Assembly (NCBI RefSeq): GCF_963548695.1
Contig: NZ_CAUUWA010000008.1
Location: forward strand, 1-57,198
Direction of reading: 5' to 3'
From: an uncultured Fretibacterium sp.
GTDB lineage: Bacteria > Synergistota > Synergistia > Synergistales > Aminobacteriaceae
DNA length: 57,198 bases
A program made the translations under genes and the position numbers. Within the stretch, counting starts at the first letter, position 1. Each line of letters opens with the position of its first letter. A model generated the notes under the pieces. The model was not told the DNA's origin. It searched no databases and worked only from the letters and a program-made list of their open reading frames with translations. Of this stretch, positions 23,289 through 31,199 are shown one piece after another.

Positions 23289-24569
23289 CTAAAATGGATT
23301 TTTATAAAGCCTTCCAGCGTAGAGGGCGGCATCCCCCAACTCCGATTCTATCTCCAACAGGCGGTTGTATTTGACGGTGCGTTCGGAACGGGTGGCCCCC
23401 GTCTTGATCTGGCCGGCGTTGAGTCCGACCGTCACATCCGAGAGAATCGGATCCTCGGTCTCTCCGGAACGTTCGGAGACCATAATCCCAAAGCGATGCC
23501 TGTAGGCGCTCTCCCCCGCATCCAGAGCTTCCGACAGGGTGCCCACCTGATTGAACTTGAAGAGCAGCGCATTGCAGTACTCGGCGCGCTCGTTGATCAG
23601 TTTGGGATTGGTGCAGAGGAAATCGTCCCCCACAATTTGGATCCCCAGCTGCTCCTTGGCCATTTTGAATCCCTCGATGTCGTCTTCGTCGAAGGGATCC
23701 TCCATGGAGACGATGGGATAATTTCTGACGAGATCCTTGTAAAAATCAAGAAGCTGCTCGCGCGTTCTGTATTCGCCCTCTAATTTATACATCTTTTTCT
23801 CGGCGTCATAAAAGTGCGTCGCCGCACAATCGAAGCCATACTCGACCTTTTTCTCATGCCCCGATTTTTTTACGGCGTGAACCAAGTGATCCATCGCTTC
23901 CTTGATGCTGACGATGGGGGGGGCGAAACCGCCTTCATCCCCGACGTTGACCGCGATCTTTCCGTATTTTTCGATGAGAATATCCCTCAGGATATTGTAG
24001 ACGTCCCACCCGATGAGCATCGATTCGCGAAATGTCTCGGCGCCAACGGGAAAGATACAGATTTCCTGGAAGTCCAGGTCATTGGAGGTCAAGCGGCCTC
24101 CGTTGATGTAATTCAGCAGCGGTACGGGAAGGACATGTGCGTTGACATTGAGGTAACGATACAGAGGGAGGTCGCAGGCGTTCGCCGCAGCGCGCGCACA
24201 AGCCAGGGATACTCCGATAATGGCGTTGCCGCCAAGCTTTTTCTTGTTGGGCGTTCCGTCGAGCTTGACCATGGCGAGGTCAATGTTGCGCTGATCCCGC
24301 ACGTCCATCCCCAGGAGGGCGGGAGCGATCGTACTGTGAATATTCTTGACCGCCCCTTGTACGCCTAATCCCCCATAGATGGTCGAGTCGCCGTCGCGGA
24401 TTTCCCATGCTTCGCGTTCCCCGCGCGAGCGGCCCGCCGGCACGTCGGCGCGCCCGAAAACGCTGTCCCCTACCCATACATCCACCTGAACGGTAGGGTT
24501 GAAACGACAGTCCAGGATTTCCCGTGCAACGATCTTGGTAATCTTGAATTTTTCCCTGCCCAAGTACAC
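23289..24569 (-). CDS. Enolase superfamily protein with altered catalytic residues
   Basis: 426 residues, the length of true enolase, from GTG 24569 after GGAGG. Kept features: metal ligands D247, E290 and D315 or D316, the GDEGG acid E212, K338 in LLFKFNQVGTL and K389 in GQIKTGATRSERTVKYN. Changed features: the histidine of NGG-x-H is leucine (NGGRLTSND, L160); the strictly conserved VSHRSGETED reads VSERSGETED, so the phosphate-binding His (yeast H373) is glutamate E366; and the mobile loop SGASTG is AGRSRGER (44-52), with three new charges. Standard phosphopyruvate hydratases keep all these. The protein is probably a paralogue acting on another 2-phospho or 2-hydroxy acid, or a weak enolase. 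Co-encoded with glycerate 2-kinase and LarA. Confidence 0.85.
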   Translation of the reverse strand: MYLGREKFKITKIVAREILDCRFNPTVQVDVWVGDSVFGRADVPAGRSRGEREAWEIRDGDSTIYGGLGVQGAVKNIHSTIAPALLGMDVRDQRNIDLAMVKLDGTPNKKKLGGNAIIGVSLACARAAANACDLPLYRYLNVNAHVLPVPLLNYINGGRLTSNDLDFQEICIFPVGAETFRESMLIGWDVYNILRDILIEKYGKIAVNVGDEGGFAPPIVSIKEAMDHLVHAVKKSGHEKKVEYGFDCAATHFYDAEKKMYKLEGEYRTREQLLDFYKDLVRNYPIVSMEDPFDEDDIEGFKMAKEQLGIQIVGDDFLCTNPKLINERAEYCNALLFKFNQVGTLSEALDAGESAYRHRFGIMVSERSGETEDPILSDVTVGLNAGQIKTGATRSERTVKYNRLLEIESELGDAALYAGRLYKNPF

Positions 24570-24588
24570 GATGTTTTTCCTCCATTTC

Positions 24589-25242
24589 CTATTTTTCCTG
24601 GTCAACCACCTCCAAGACTGCGCTGATGTCAACGTAGTGGTTGACCAGGTTACTGCGCAAAAGATCGAACTGCCCCTTTCGCAGGCTTTCCAGAATGGAA
24701 CGGTGCATCTCCACCTGGCTGTCGAGCCTGTAGTGCCGTTGTTCCACATAGATGCCGAAATAGGCCCAAAAGCTATGGCCCAGAGCTTCCCATGCCGCAA
24801 GCAGGGAGGGACTCTCGCAACCCGATACCATCGTGCGATGAAATTCCATATCCATTCTGCGGAAGGCGACGTGGTCGCTCTTCAAGAGGGAATGTTCCAT
24901 CCCAGCAATGCAGTCCCGAAGCTTTTCCCAGTCCATCGCCCGTCCCATCAGGTCGAAGGACCACCGGGCCGCCAGCACCTCGATCTCGGTTCGGGTTCTG
25001 AAATAATCTTTAAGGCCCTTTGCCGAAAAACGACGCACATAGGTTCCCTTGAAGGGAACCGAGTACAGAAACCCCTTCGCGACCAGTTCACGAAAGGCTT
25101 CCCTTATCGTGGCTTGACTGACGTCCAAAAGTTTTGCCGCCTGCATTTCCACAATTTTGGCTCCTGGCTTGAAATCCCCCCTCAATATGGCGTCAATCAG
25201 GTAATCAACGACATCATCGCTTCTAATTCTGCGTTTCAGCAT
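24589..25242 (-). CDS. GntR family regulator, FCD subfamily
   Basis: 217 residues. Winged helix at 1-70 (ILRGDFKPGAKIVEMQAAKL, then VSQATIREAFRELVAKGFL) and FCD domain at 80-210 with the metal-ligand pattern DMEFHRTMV and later VEMHRSILES. It is encoded inside the operon, 84 bp after the LarA gene and 20 bp before the enolase-like gene, and is presumably its repressor. A palindrome just downstream of the operon promoter (29774-29788) is a candidate site. The inducer is likely the imported hydroxyacid or a phosphorylated product. Confidence 0.88.
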   Translation of the reverse strand: MLKRRIRSDDVVDYLIDAILRGDFKPGAKIVEMQAAKLLDVSQATIREAFRELVAKGFLYSVPFKGTYVRRFSAKGLKDYFRTRTEIEVLAARWSFDLMGRAMDWEKLRDCIAGMEHSLLKSDHVAFRRMDMEFHRTMVSGCESPSLLAAWEALGHSFWAYFGIYVEQRHYRLDSQVEMHRSILESLRKGQFDLLRSNLVNHYVDISAVLEVVDQEK

Positions 25243-25325
25243 CTTCCACGATCCCCAAGCCTTCGGATAATACGAGCTTCTCCGTTGTTTTTTCAGGAGT
25301 CATCCGCTCCTGACGAAAAATAACA

Positions 25326-26615
25326 TTATCTCATATAGGGAAGGGTACTTTGGGGCCGAGGAAAAAACAATACTTTACCCTCCTTTTCTCCGAGCATCTC
25401 AAAAGCCATCCGTATGCCGTCCGAGAGCGTCTTGGCCGGAACCATGTGCAGCAACTCGAACGTGTCATCCGAAACGTTGGGGGAGACGGCCACGACGCGA
25501 AGCCCGGCCTGAAAAACCTTCGTCAACAACAAGGCGTGATCCATCTGGATGCCGTAGTGCTCCCCAAGATAGTCCAACACCCCATCCAGGTTACGGGACT
25601 GTCGGAAGGGCAGGAGCATATCGTCGGAATCCACCCCCTCCTCGCAGCGGGAATACAGGACGATCACCCCGTTCGGATGCATAATGGGAGCCACCGCGAG
25701 GAGAGCCTTGACGGACTGGTAAAGGTTCATGTTTAAAGGCGTGCCGGGCGTTGTCACGACAAGCTCGGGGCGCGATTCGAGAGGAATCCCGATCCTTTTT
25801 CGGAGCCGTTCCACGGCGACGAGGTGGCTCTTTTCAAGCTCCCCGCACACGAGGTCGATCAGTCTGTTCTGGGCGTCCGTCAGGATATTGACGCAAAAGT
25901 GAACCCCCAGAAGCCTTGCCGCTTCAAGCATGTCCTGATGGATGGGATTGCCCTCAAGGCATCCGGGAATGGCGCTGGGGCTCATCAATAACTTGGGGCT
26001 GTGATTGATGCGAATCGTGTCCTCGGCGGAAATCCCCGGAAGCACGGACTTGCGCCCCCCTGAAAATCCCGCGAACTCATGAGGCTCGACCTTCCCAATC
26101 GCTATCCGCAAGTCCGCATCCCAAACCGTCTTATTAACCCGTACCGGAGTCCCCAATGAGGTTGACCCGATAAAAACCAGATTATCCTCGTCATAAGGAG
26201 TGTGGTTCTCGACAGCGATACGTTTCCAGAAGGCGTCGCCCAAGATGACCCTCATCTCATCGCCGGTAGCGGGCCGATGTACGCCCGTTCCTACGACCGC
26301 CTTGATCCTGTCGAAGTCGAGGTCGCCTCGGGCCAGCTCCTTCACGATGGAAGGCATAACGTCGGCGGTGGGAACGGCCCGCGTAGAATCGGATACAAGC
26401 AGGACTGCGCTGCGCGCCCCTCGCGCTATCTCCCTCAAAGGGGGAGAATCGACGGGCTGATCGAAGGCCGAGGCGATGAGGCCGGGACTTGGCAAACCCG
26501 GCTCGGGACACAAAAAGAGCCCTCCGCATCGATCCTCGGCTATCGTAACGTCAACCTTCTCGATGGCGTCTCTGTAAGTTACCTTCCCCTCATGCCTTTG
26601 CAGGGTATAGGACAT
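25326..26615 (-). CDS. LarA-family nickel-dependent 2-hydroxyacid racemase/epimerase
   Basis: 429 residues from ATG 26615 after GGAGG. The residues that bind the nickel-pincer cofactor in Lactiplantibacillus LarA (H108, H174, K184, H200) all have counterparts at the same spacing: H113 in TGVHRP, H179 in VEPHEFAGF, K189 in SGGRKSVLPG and H205 in RINHSP. LarA homologues racemise lactate or invert the C2 of malate, gluconate and other hydroxyacids. Sitting between TRAP genes and a glycerate 2-kinase, this one may interconvert L- and D-glycerate so that the D-specific kinase can act; that assignment is inference. The cofactor genes larB, larC and larE are not in the window. Confidence 0.88.
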   Translation of the reverse strand: MSYTLQRHEGKVTYRDAIEKVDVTIAEDRCGGLFLCPEPGLPSPGLIASAFDQPVDSPPLREIARGARSAVLLVSDSTRAVPTADVMPSIVKELARGDLDFDRIKAVVGTGVHRPATGDEMRVILGDAFWKRIAVENHTPYDEDNLVFIGSTSLGTPVRVNKTVWDADLRIAIGKVEPHEFAGFSGGRKSVLPGISAEDTIRINHSPKLLMSPSAIPGCLEGNPIHQDMLEAARLLGVHFCVNILTDAQNRLIDLVCGELEKSHLVAVERLRKRIGIPLESRPELVVTTPGTPLNMNLYQSVKALLAVAPIMHPNGVIVLYSRCEEGVDSDDMLLPFRQSRNLDGVLDYLGEHYGIQMDHALLLTKVFQAGLRVVAVSPNVSDDTFELLHMVPAKTLSDGIRMAFEMLGEKEGKVLFFPRPQSTLPYMR

Positions 26616-26708
26616 TGATTTTTCCTCCGATTTCAGGCACAAGAAACACCTGCTTTCAAGCGCGGAAACCATCCGCCCCTACATCCCAAATCATCCAAAA
26701 AATCAGGA

Positions 26709-27209
26709 TTACTTGATCCGTTCCGGTAATTCTTTCCCCATCGTGATCTCCAGTATCTGCGCGAAGGCGAAAAGAGCCATGAAGAAGAAGCTCACGGGGA
26801 TGGCGGCATAGGGTACCCCAACGGGGATATGCAAAGCCGGCGTATATTGTCCGCGCGTTTTGATCAATAACTGCACCCCATGGATGAAAACGGAAACGGC
26901 GACAATAAACGTCAGGATCGGCACGATACGGATACAGAAGTTTCGGAGCCGATTGGGCAGCATATCCCTGAAGATCAAAATTCCAACGTGGCCTTTTTTA
27001 TGATGCAGGAGCGCCGCGCTCAAAAGGGCGAACCAGACCATGGCAAAACGTAGGAATTCCTCGGACCAGGTCAAGGCGTTGTTGAAAATGTAGCGCATAA
27101 CGACATGGGCAATCGCAACCCCCACCATCGCAGTACAGAGCAGCAGCGTCAAAGGAAACAAACCCTTGGCACAGAGCTCACAGAACTTATAGTATCTCTG
27201 CTTTTCCAT
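26709..27209 (-). CDS. dctQ: TRAP transporter small permease (DctQ), system 3
   Basis: 166 residues, four membrane helices, with RYIFNNALTWSEEFLRFAMVW and the HHKKGHVGI loop as in DctQ. It lies between the binding-protein gene and the LarA gene. The order dctM-dctP-dctQ in this operon is unusual (dctP-dctQ-dctM in the other two systems here). Confidence 0.92.
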   Translation of the reverse strand: MEKQRYYKFCELCAKGLFPLTLLLCTAMVGVAIAHVVMRYIFNNALTWSEEFLRFAMVWFALLSAALLHHKKGHVGILIFRDMLPNRLRNFCIRIVPILTFIVAVSVFIHGVQLLIKTRGQYTPALHIPVGVPYAAIPVSFFFMALFAFAQILEITMGKELPERIK

Positions 27210-27253
27210 ATCCCTGTCACATCTCTGTCTCGATCGGTCTCGAACGTCCCGAG

Positions 27254-28270
27254 CTACAGGCCGGCCCTGATGTCCTTACGTGCCTGCTGGATCCCCGCGA
27301 GCCACATATCGACAAAACTTTCGTCAACGTCCTTTTTCATTTTCTCCACGATCGATGCCTGCGTCGCCTTGCGCATCTCCTCTTTTACCGCTTCGGAAAC
27401 CTCGTTGACCTGCATCCCCTTCTGCGTCAGCATGTCAATGATGTACCGCTCCCGAGCGGCATTGATGGCCCGGCTATAATTTTGACCGTGGATCGCTGCC
27501 GTCTCGACAAGCTTTTGTTGTTCGGGGCTCAGCTCCTTGAACCACTCCAAATTGACGACCAGGGGCATGGGGTCGTAGATATGGCCGTCGAGGGAGGCGA
27601 ATTTCTGTACTTCATACATGCTGACCTCCCAGATATTGGCCAAAGGGTTTTCCTGCCCGTCCACGATCTTCTGCTGCATGACCAAATACAGCTCTGTCCA
27701 TGGAACCGGCGTAGGATTGGCCCCCAGCAATTTGAAGGCCTCCATATGCATGGGAGCTTCCATCGTTCGTATCTTCAGTCCCTTGAAATCTTCAATCGTC
27801 TCAATGGGGCGGGCTGAGGACGTCGTATGCCGGAATCCATTTTCCATCCAGGCCAATCCCTTCAAACCGACCGCTTCGCAGCTCTTGAACAGAGCCTGCC
27901 CCGCGGCGCCGTCCATCACCAGCCATGCCTCGTTATAATCGTTGAAGGCAAAGGGGATGTCCAAGACCATGAAACGATTGTTGAACGTGGTCATAGGGCC
28001 TGCGGATGCCGTGGCCATCTCCAGGGAACCGCTCCGAACCTGCTCGACGGACTCGCGCTCCCCGCCAAGCTGAGAATTGTAGTAAAGCCTCACTTTCAGC
28101 TCTCCATTCGACCCTTCTTCCACCATTTTCTTGAACAGCTGAAGGCCGATGGACTGAGGATGCGTCTCGGAATTACATAGGGATACGCGTATTGTCTTTG
28201 CGGCGAACGAGGTTGTGGCCATTGTGACGATCAATGTCAGGGTGACGAACGCTATCGACCATTTCTTCAT
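27254..28270 (-). CDS. dctP: TRAP transporter substrate-binding protein (DctP), system 3
   Basis: 338 residues with a signal peptide (MKKWSIAF, hydrophobic core, SFAAKTIR). DctP motifs are FKGLKIRTMEAPMHMEAFKL with the ligand-binding arginine, GANPTPVPWTELYLVMQQ and IVDGQENPLANI. It should bind the compound processed by the downstream LarA, kinase and enolase-like proteins. A 128-bp gap separates it from dctM upstream. Confidence 0.93.
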   Translation of the reverse strand: MKKWSIAFVTLTLIVTMATTSFAAKTIRVSLCNSETHPQSIGLQLFKKMVEEGSNGELKVRLYYNSQLGGERESVEQVRSGSLEMATASAGPMTTFNNRFMVLDIPFAFNDYNEAWLVMDGAAGQALFKSCEAVGLKGLAWMENGFRHTTSSARPIETIEDFKGLKIRTMEAPMHMEAFKLLGANPTPVPWTELYLVMQQKIVDGQENPLANIWEVSMYEVQKFASLDGHIYDPMPLVVNLEWFKELSPEQQKLVETAAIHGQNYSRAINAARERYIIDMLTQKGMQVNEVSEAVKEEMRKATQASIVEKMKKDVDESFVDMWLAGIQQARKDIRAGL

Positions 28271-28398
28271 GACAAAGCCCTCCTCTTGAAAATACGTTAT
28301 CCTTGAAACAAAAACGAGCTTTCTTCAGAAAAATATCCGCCAAAAATTAAGAGATCGGCACGCTTTTTCACTCCCCCTTCCCACACGGAGCTACCGCG

Positions 28399-29673
28399 TC
28401 AATACCCGCACAATCGGGGCAGCCACAAGGTGAGGGGCGGATAATAGGTGACGAGGAACAAAACCATTACCGACACGAAGAGCAGAGGAAGGCTTTCCCT
28501 AAAAGTCTCCTCCACGGTAACCCCCGCCATGGGGCCGGTTACAAAAAGGACGATGCCGAAGGGAGGGGTAATCAGTCCTACCACCAGATTGATGCATATG
28601 ATTGCTCCAATCTGTAACGGGTCGACGCCCAGCTGCCATGCGACGGGAGCGATGATGGGCCCCAAGACGACGACCGAGGCGTAATCATCCATGAACATGC
28701 CATTGATCAGCAACACGACGTTGAGCAACAGGAGAAAAGCCCATCGCGGAAATTGTGAGAGCGGGCCGATTACGGAGTAGACGACCTGTTCGTTTGCGAT
28801 CGCCCAGGCGGTGACCGTTGCGCTCCCCGCCAACAAAATCACCAATCCCGAGGTTAAGGCCGTCTCCATAAAAATTGCGGGAAGATCGGAGAGCTTGCCC
28901 TCCCGATAGACCAGAAATGTCAGGATAAAAGCATATAAGGCCGCTATGGCCGAGGATTCCGTGACGGTAAAAACCCCTCCAAAAATTCCGCCCAAGATGA
29001 TGACCGGGAGCATCAGGGCCGGAGCGGCCCGTTTGAGCTGCTTCCATCGTTTGGGCCATTCCGCTCTTGGGTGGCTGGGATAATTTTTTTTTCGCGATAT
29101 CCTGTAGACGACGATCATCTGAAACAATGCGATCAGTACAGCGGGGATAATGGCTGCGAGGAAAAGCCCCGCAATGGAGGTTCGGCCCACGGCGATACAG
29201 TAGAGGATCATGAGGACGCTTGGAGGCATAATAGGTCCCAAGAGAGACGCTCCCGCCATGACGGCGGAGGAAAACGCGGGTTTATACTGTTCCCTTTGCA
29301 TCATGGGGATAAGAAAGGAACCGAGAGAGGCGACCTCGGCGAGGGCAAGCCCCACGATCGATCCCATGAAAAGACACGTCCCAATCGTCACCAGGGCCAG
29401 AGCTCCCTTTACATGCCCCAGAAATGCGTTGACAAAATCGATGAGAGCCTCCAGCAGGTGCCCCTTCAACATGAACTGCCCTGTCAAGATAAAAAATGGC
29501 ACCGAAAGCAGGGCGAAGCCATTCATTCCTTCAAAGAGGCGCTGTATGACGAGGATCTGTGGATACCCGCCGACCATCAGATACATCGTGGAACTGAGGA
29601 GCATGTTGAAAGCGATAGGAAGTCCCATGAGAAGCAACACCAGAAAAGTCACGCCTAAGACAGCTAGTTCCAT
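28399..29673 (-). CDS. dctM: TRAP transporter large permease (DctM), system 3
   Basis: 424 residues, about 12 membrane helices. Conserved DctM blocks are LLSVPFFILTGQFM, GASLLGPIMPPSVLMIL, FGGVFTVTESSAIAALYA and GLITPPFGIVLFVTG. It is the first gene of the minus-strand operon, about 125 bp after a good promoter. Being first, ahead of the binding-protein gene, is atypical for TRAP operons. Confidence 0.93.
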   Translation of the reverse strand: MELAVLGVTFLVLLLMGLPIAFNMLLSSTMYLMVGGYPQILVIQRLFEGMNGFALLSVPFFILTGQFMLKGHLLEALIDFVNAFLGHVKGALALVTIGTCLFMGSIVGLALAEVASLGSFLIPMMQREQYKPAFSSAVMAGASLLGPIMPPSVLMILYCIAVGRTSIAGLFLAAIIPAVLIALFQMIVVYRISRKKNYPSHPRAEWPKRWKQLKRAAPALMLPVIILGGIFGGVFTVTESSAIAALYAFILTFLVYREGKLSDLPAIFMETALTSGLVILLAGSATVTAWAIANEQVVYSVIGPLSQFPRWAFLLLLNVVLLINGMFMDDYASVVVLGPIIAPVAWQLGVDPLQIGAIICINLVVGLITPPFGIVLFVTGPMAGVTVEETFRESLPLLFVSVMVLFLVTYYPPLTLWLPRLCGY

Positions 29674-29773
29674 ATTCCTCTTCCTCCACTCGATCGAATT
29701 GGTTCATAACGATTTTTCCAACGGAGTAGACAGGCGCAAGTGGGAATAAGGGTCATTTCAAAATTAACGATAA

Positions 29774-29788
29774 TCGATAATATATCGA
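29774..29788. promoter_or_regulatory. Candidate operator in the TRAP-LarA operon leader
   Basis: TCGATA-ATA-TATCGA is a perfect inverted repeat starting about ten bases downstream of the -10 of the minus-strand promoter. Position suits a repressor roadblock; the GntR protein encoded in the operon is the obvious candidate. Confidence 0.45.
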
Positions 29789-29797
29789 GCTGGTTTT

Positions 29798-29825
29798 ACT
29801 ATACCTCATCGCCCCAATTTGTCAA
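29798..29825 (-). promoter_or_regulatory. Sigma-70-type promoter of the TRAP3-LarA-enolase-like operon
   Basis: On the minus strand a consensus TTGACA (29820-29825) is followed after 16 bp by TATAGT (29798-29803). It points to dctM at 29673. It lies back to back with the PadR promoter; the two -35 boxes are five bases apart. Confidence 0.75.
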
Positions 29826-29830
29826 GAGAA

Positions 29831-29859
29831 TTGACATGATATGCATAATGCACTAAAAT
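29831..29859 (+). promoter_or_regulatory. Sigma-70-type promoter of the PadR-methyltransferase pair
   Basis: TTGACA (29831-29836) and TAAAAT (29854-29859) are separated by 17 bp. The spacer and start region contain AATGCAC twice and an ATGCAT, which could be a PadR site, so autoregulation is plausible. Confidence 0.75.
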
Positions 29860-29907
29860 GCACTGTACATAAATATGCAGACAGGGATTTCAAAAGGAGA
29901 GATCGAT

Positions 29908-30309
29908 GTGGGGATTCTCGAGCGCAGCGGGCACAGGCACCTGTGTGCGTTCATCCTGCTTCTGGTAGCGGAGGAAGGCGGATACGGGAGACGTATATGC
30001 CAGCGCCTTGCCGAGGCATTCCCAGGCTTCAAACGGGACTCCTCCACGGTGTACCGCTGCCTTCATGCGCTTGTCGAGGAGGGGGCTCTGGCCTTCTCCT
30101 GGGTCTTTCCCGAGCGGGGGGAACCTCAGAAGGAGTACCGTCTCACGGGGTCCGGATATGCGGACCTCGAGGAATGGGAAAGGGATATCGCCGTCAGAAA
30201 GCGGCATTTCGACACGTTCCTCGAGCGCTGCCGCGCACTGCGCGCGGGAGGGAGATGGGATGCCGCCGAAGAGGAGACGGAGCGGCGGGATGCGATCGCT
30301 CGGGAATAA
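29908..30309 (+). CDS. PadR family transcriptional regulator
   Basis: 133 residues from GTG 29908 with AAGGAG eight bases upstream. The N-terminal winged helix fits PadR: FILLLVAEEGGYGRRICQRL, then DSSTVYRCLHALVEEGAL, and the wing PQKEYRLTGSGYADLEEW. The C-terminal part is a short charged helix for dimerisation. It is followed after 58 bp by a methyltransferase gene which it probably controls. The ligand is unknown. Confidence 0.85.
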   Translation: MGILERSGHRHLCAFILLLVAEEGGYGRRICQRLAEAFPGFKRDSSTVYRCLHALVEEGALAFSWVFPERGEPQKEYRLTGSGYADLEEWERDIAVRKRHFDTFLERCRALRAGGRWDAAEEETERRDAIARE

Positions 30310-30367
30310 GATGAGAAGTCCTGGGGGAACCCTCCAGGCAAAAAGGTAAAAAGGAGTGAATCGTAGG

Positions 30368-31159
30368 ATGGAAAAGGACACCAAGGCCTACTGGGACGAG
30401 TCGGCCGAGGATTTTCAGCGTCGGGTCGCGGGGCACGGCTGGAATTTGGAGAAGGACCCCGCTCTGGCTATCCTGAAGCGGATCGGAGCGCTTCAGCCGG
30501 AGGGCAGGGTTCTGGACATCGGATGCGGCGTGGGACGCCATCTTGGGACGTTCGCCCCACAGGTCGGTGAGGCGGTGGGCGTGGATGTCTCCAGCCGAAT
30601 GCTGGAGTTCGCGGCCGAGAACCTGAAGCAGTACGGCAACGTCGTCCTCCGGGCCGGCGACTTCAAAAGCCCCGACGACGCCATGGAGGCACTGCTCTCC
30701 TCGGGGTTCGACCTTGTCTTTGCCTCGATGTCCCCCGCCGTCGAGGACCTGGAGAGCCTGCGCCGGATGTGCGCGTGCTCCAGGGGCTGGTGCATGATAG
30801 ACCGTTTTCTGGAGGAGCGGGACGATGTGAAGGCGGAGGTCTTCGAGGCGGTGGGCTGGGATGTCCGAGACGACCCGCACAATGGGGCGGATCGAATGAA
30901 GCTGCTGTGGGACCTCCTCTGGGAGGAGGGCTATTGCCCGCAGATGGAGGTCCACACACGCAGGGAGACCTTCGAGCTGGACGCGGAGGCCCTCCTGAAG
31001 CGCTACGAGCGCTTTTTTCAGGACTGCGGGGACGAAGGAAGGGCGCGGGTCCGCGAGATCCTGCAAGGGCGCTCCAAGAATGGCCTGATCCGCAACGATG
31101 TCCGCATCCTCAAGGGGACCCTCTACTGGGACGTCCGGGTGAAGCGCCGCTACCGATAG
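30368..31159 (+). CDS. Class I SAM-dependent methyltransferase
   Basis: 263 residues. Motif I is VLDIGCGVGRHLG (about residues 48-60), with acidic VGVDVSSRMLEFA after beta-2 and the motif IV region FDLVFASMSPAVED. The C-terminal half is less typical and contains DPHNGADRMKLLWDLLW. Start ATG 30368 is used, eleven bases after AAGGAG; GTG 30356 in frame overlaps that site. The substrate is not evident. Pairing with a PadR regulator suggests response to a small toxic or signalling compound, but this is only contextual. Confidence 0.85.
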   Translation: MEKDTKAYWDESAEDFQRRVAGHGWNLEKDPALAILKRIGALQPEGRVLDIGCGVGRHLGTFAPQVGEAVGVDVSSRMLEFAAENLKQYGNVVLRAGDFKSPDDAMEALLSSGFDLVFASMSPAVEDLESLRRMCACSRGWCMIDRFLEERDDVKAEVFEAVGWDVRDDPHNGADRMKLLWDLLWEEGYCPQMEVHTRRETFELDAEALLKRYERFFQDCGDEGRARVREILQGRSKNGLIRNDVRILKGTLYWDVRVKRRYR

Positions 31160-31199
31160 GGCGCTCCACCCGGACGTTAAACGCCTTTTTCGGCGTGGT

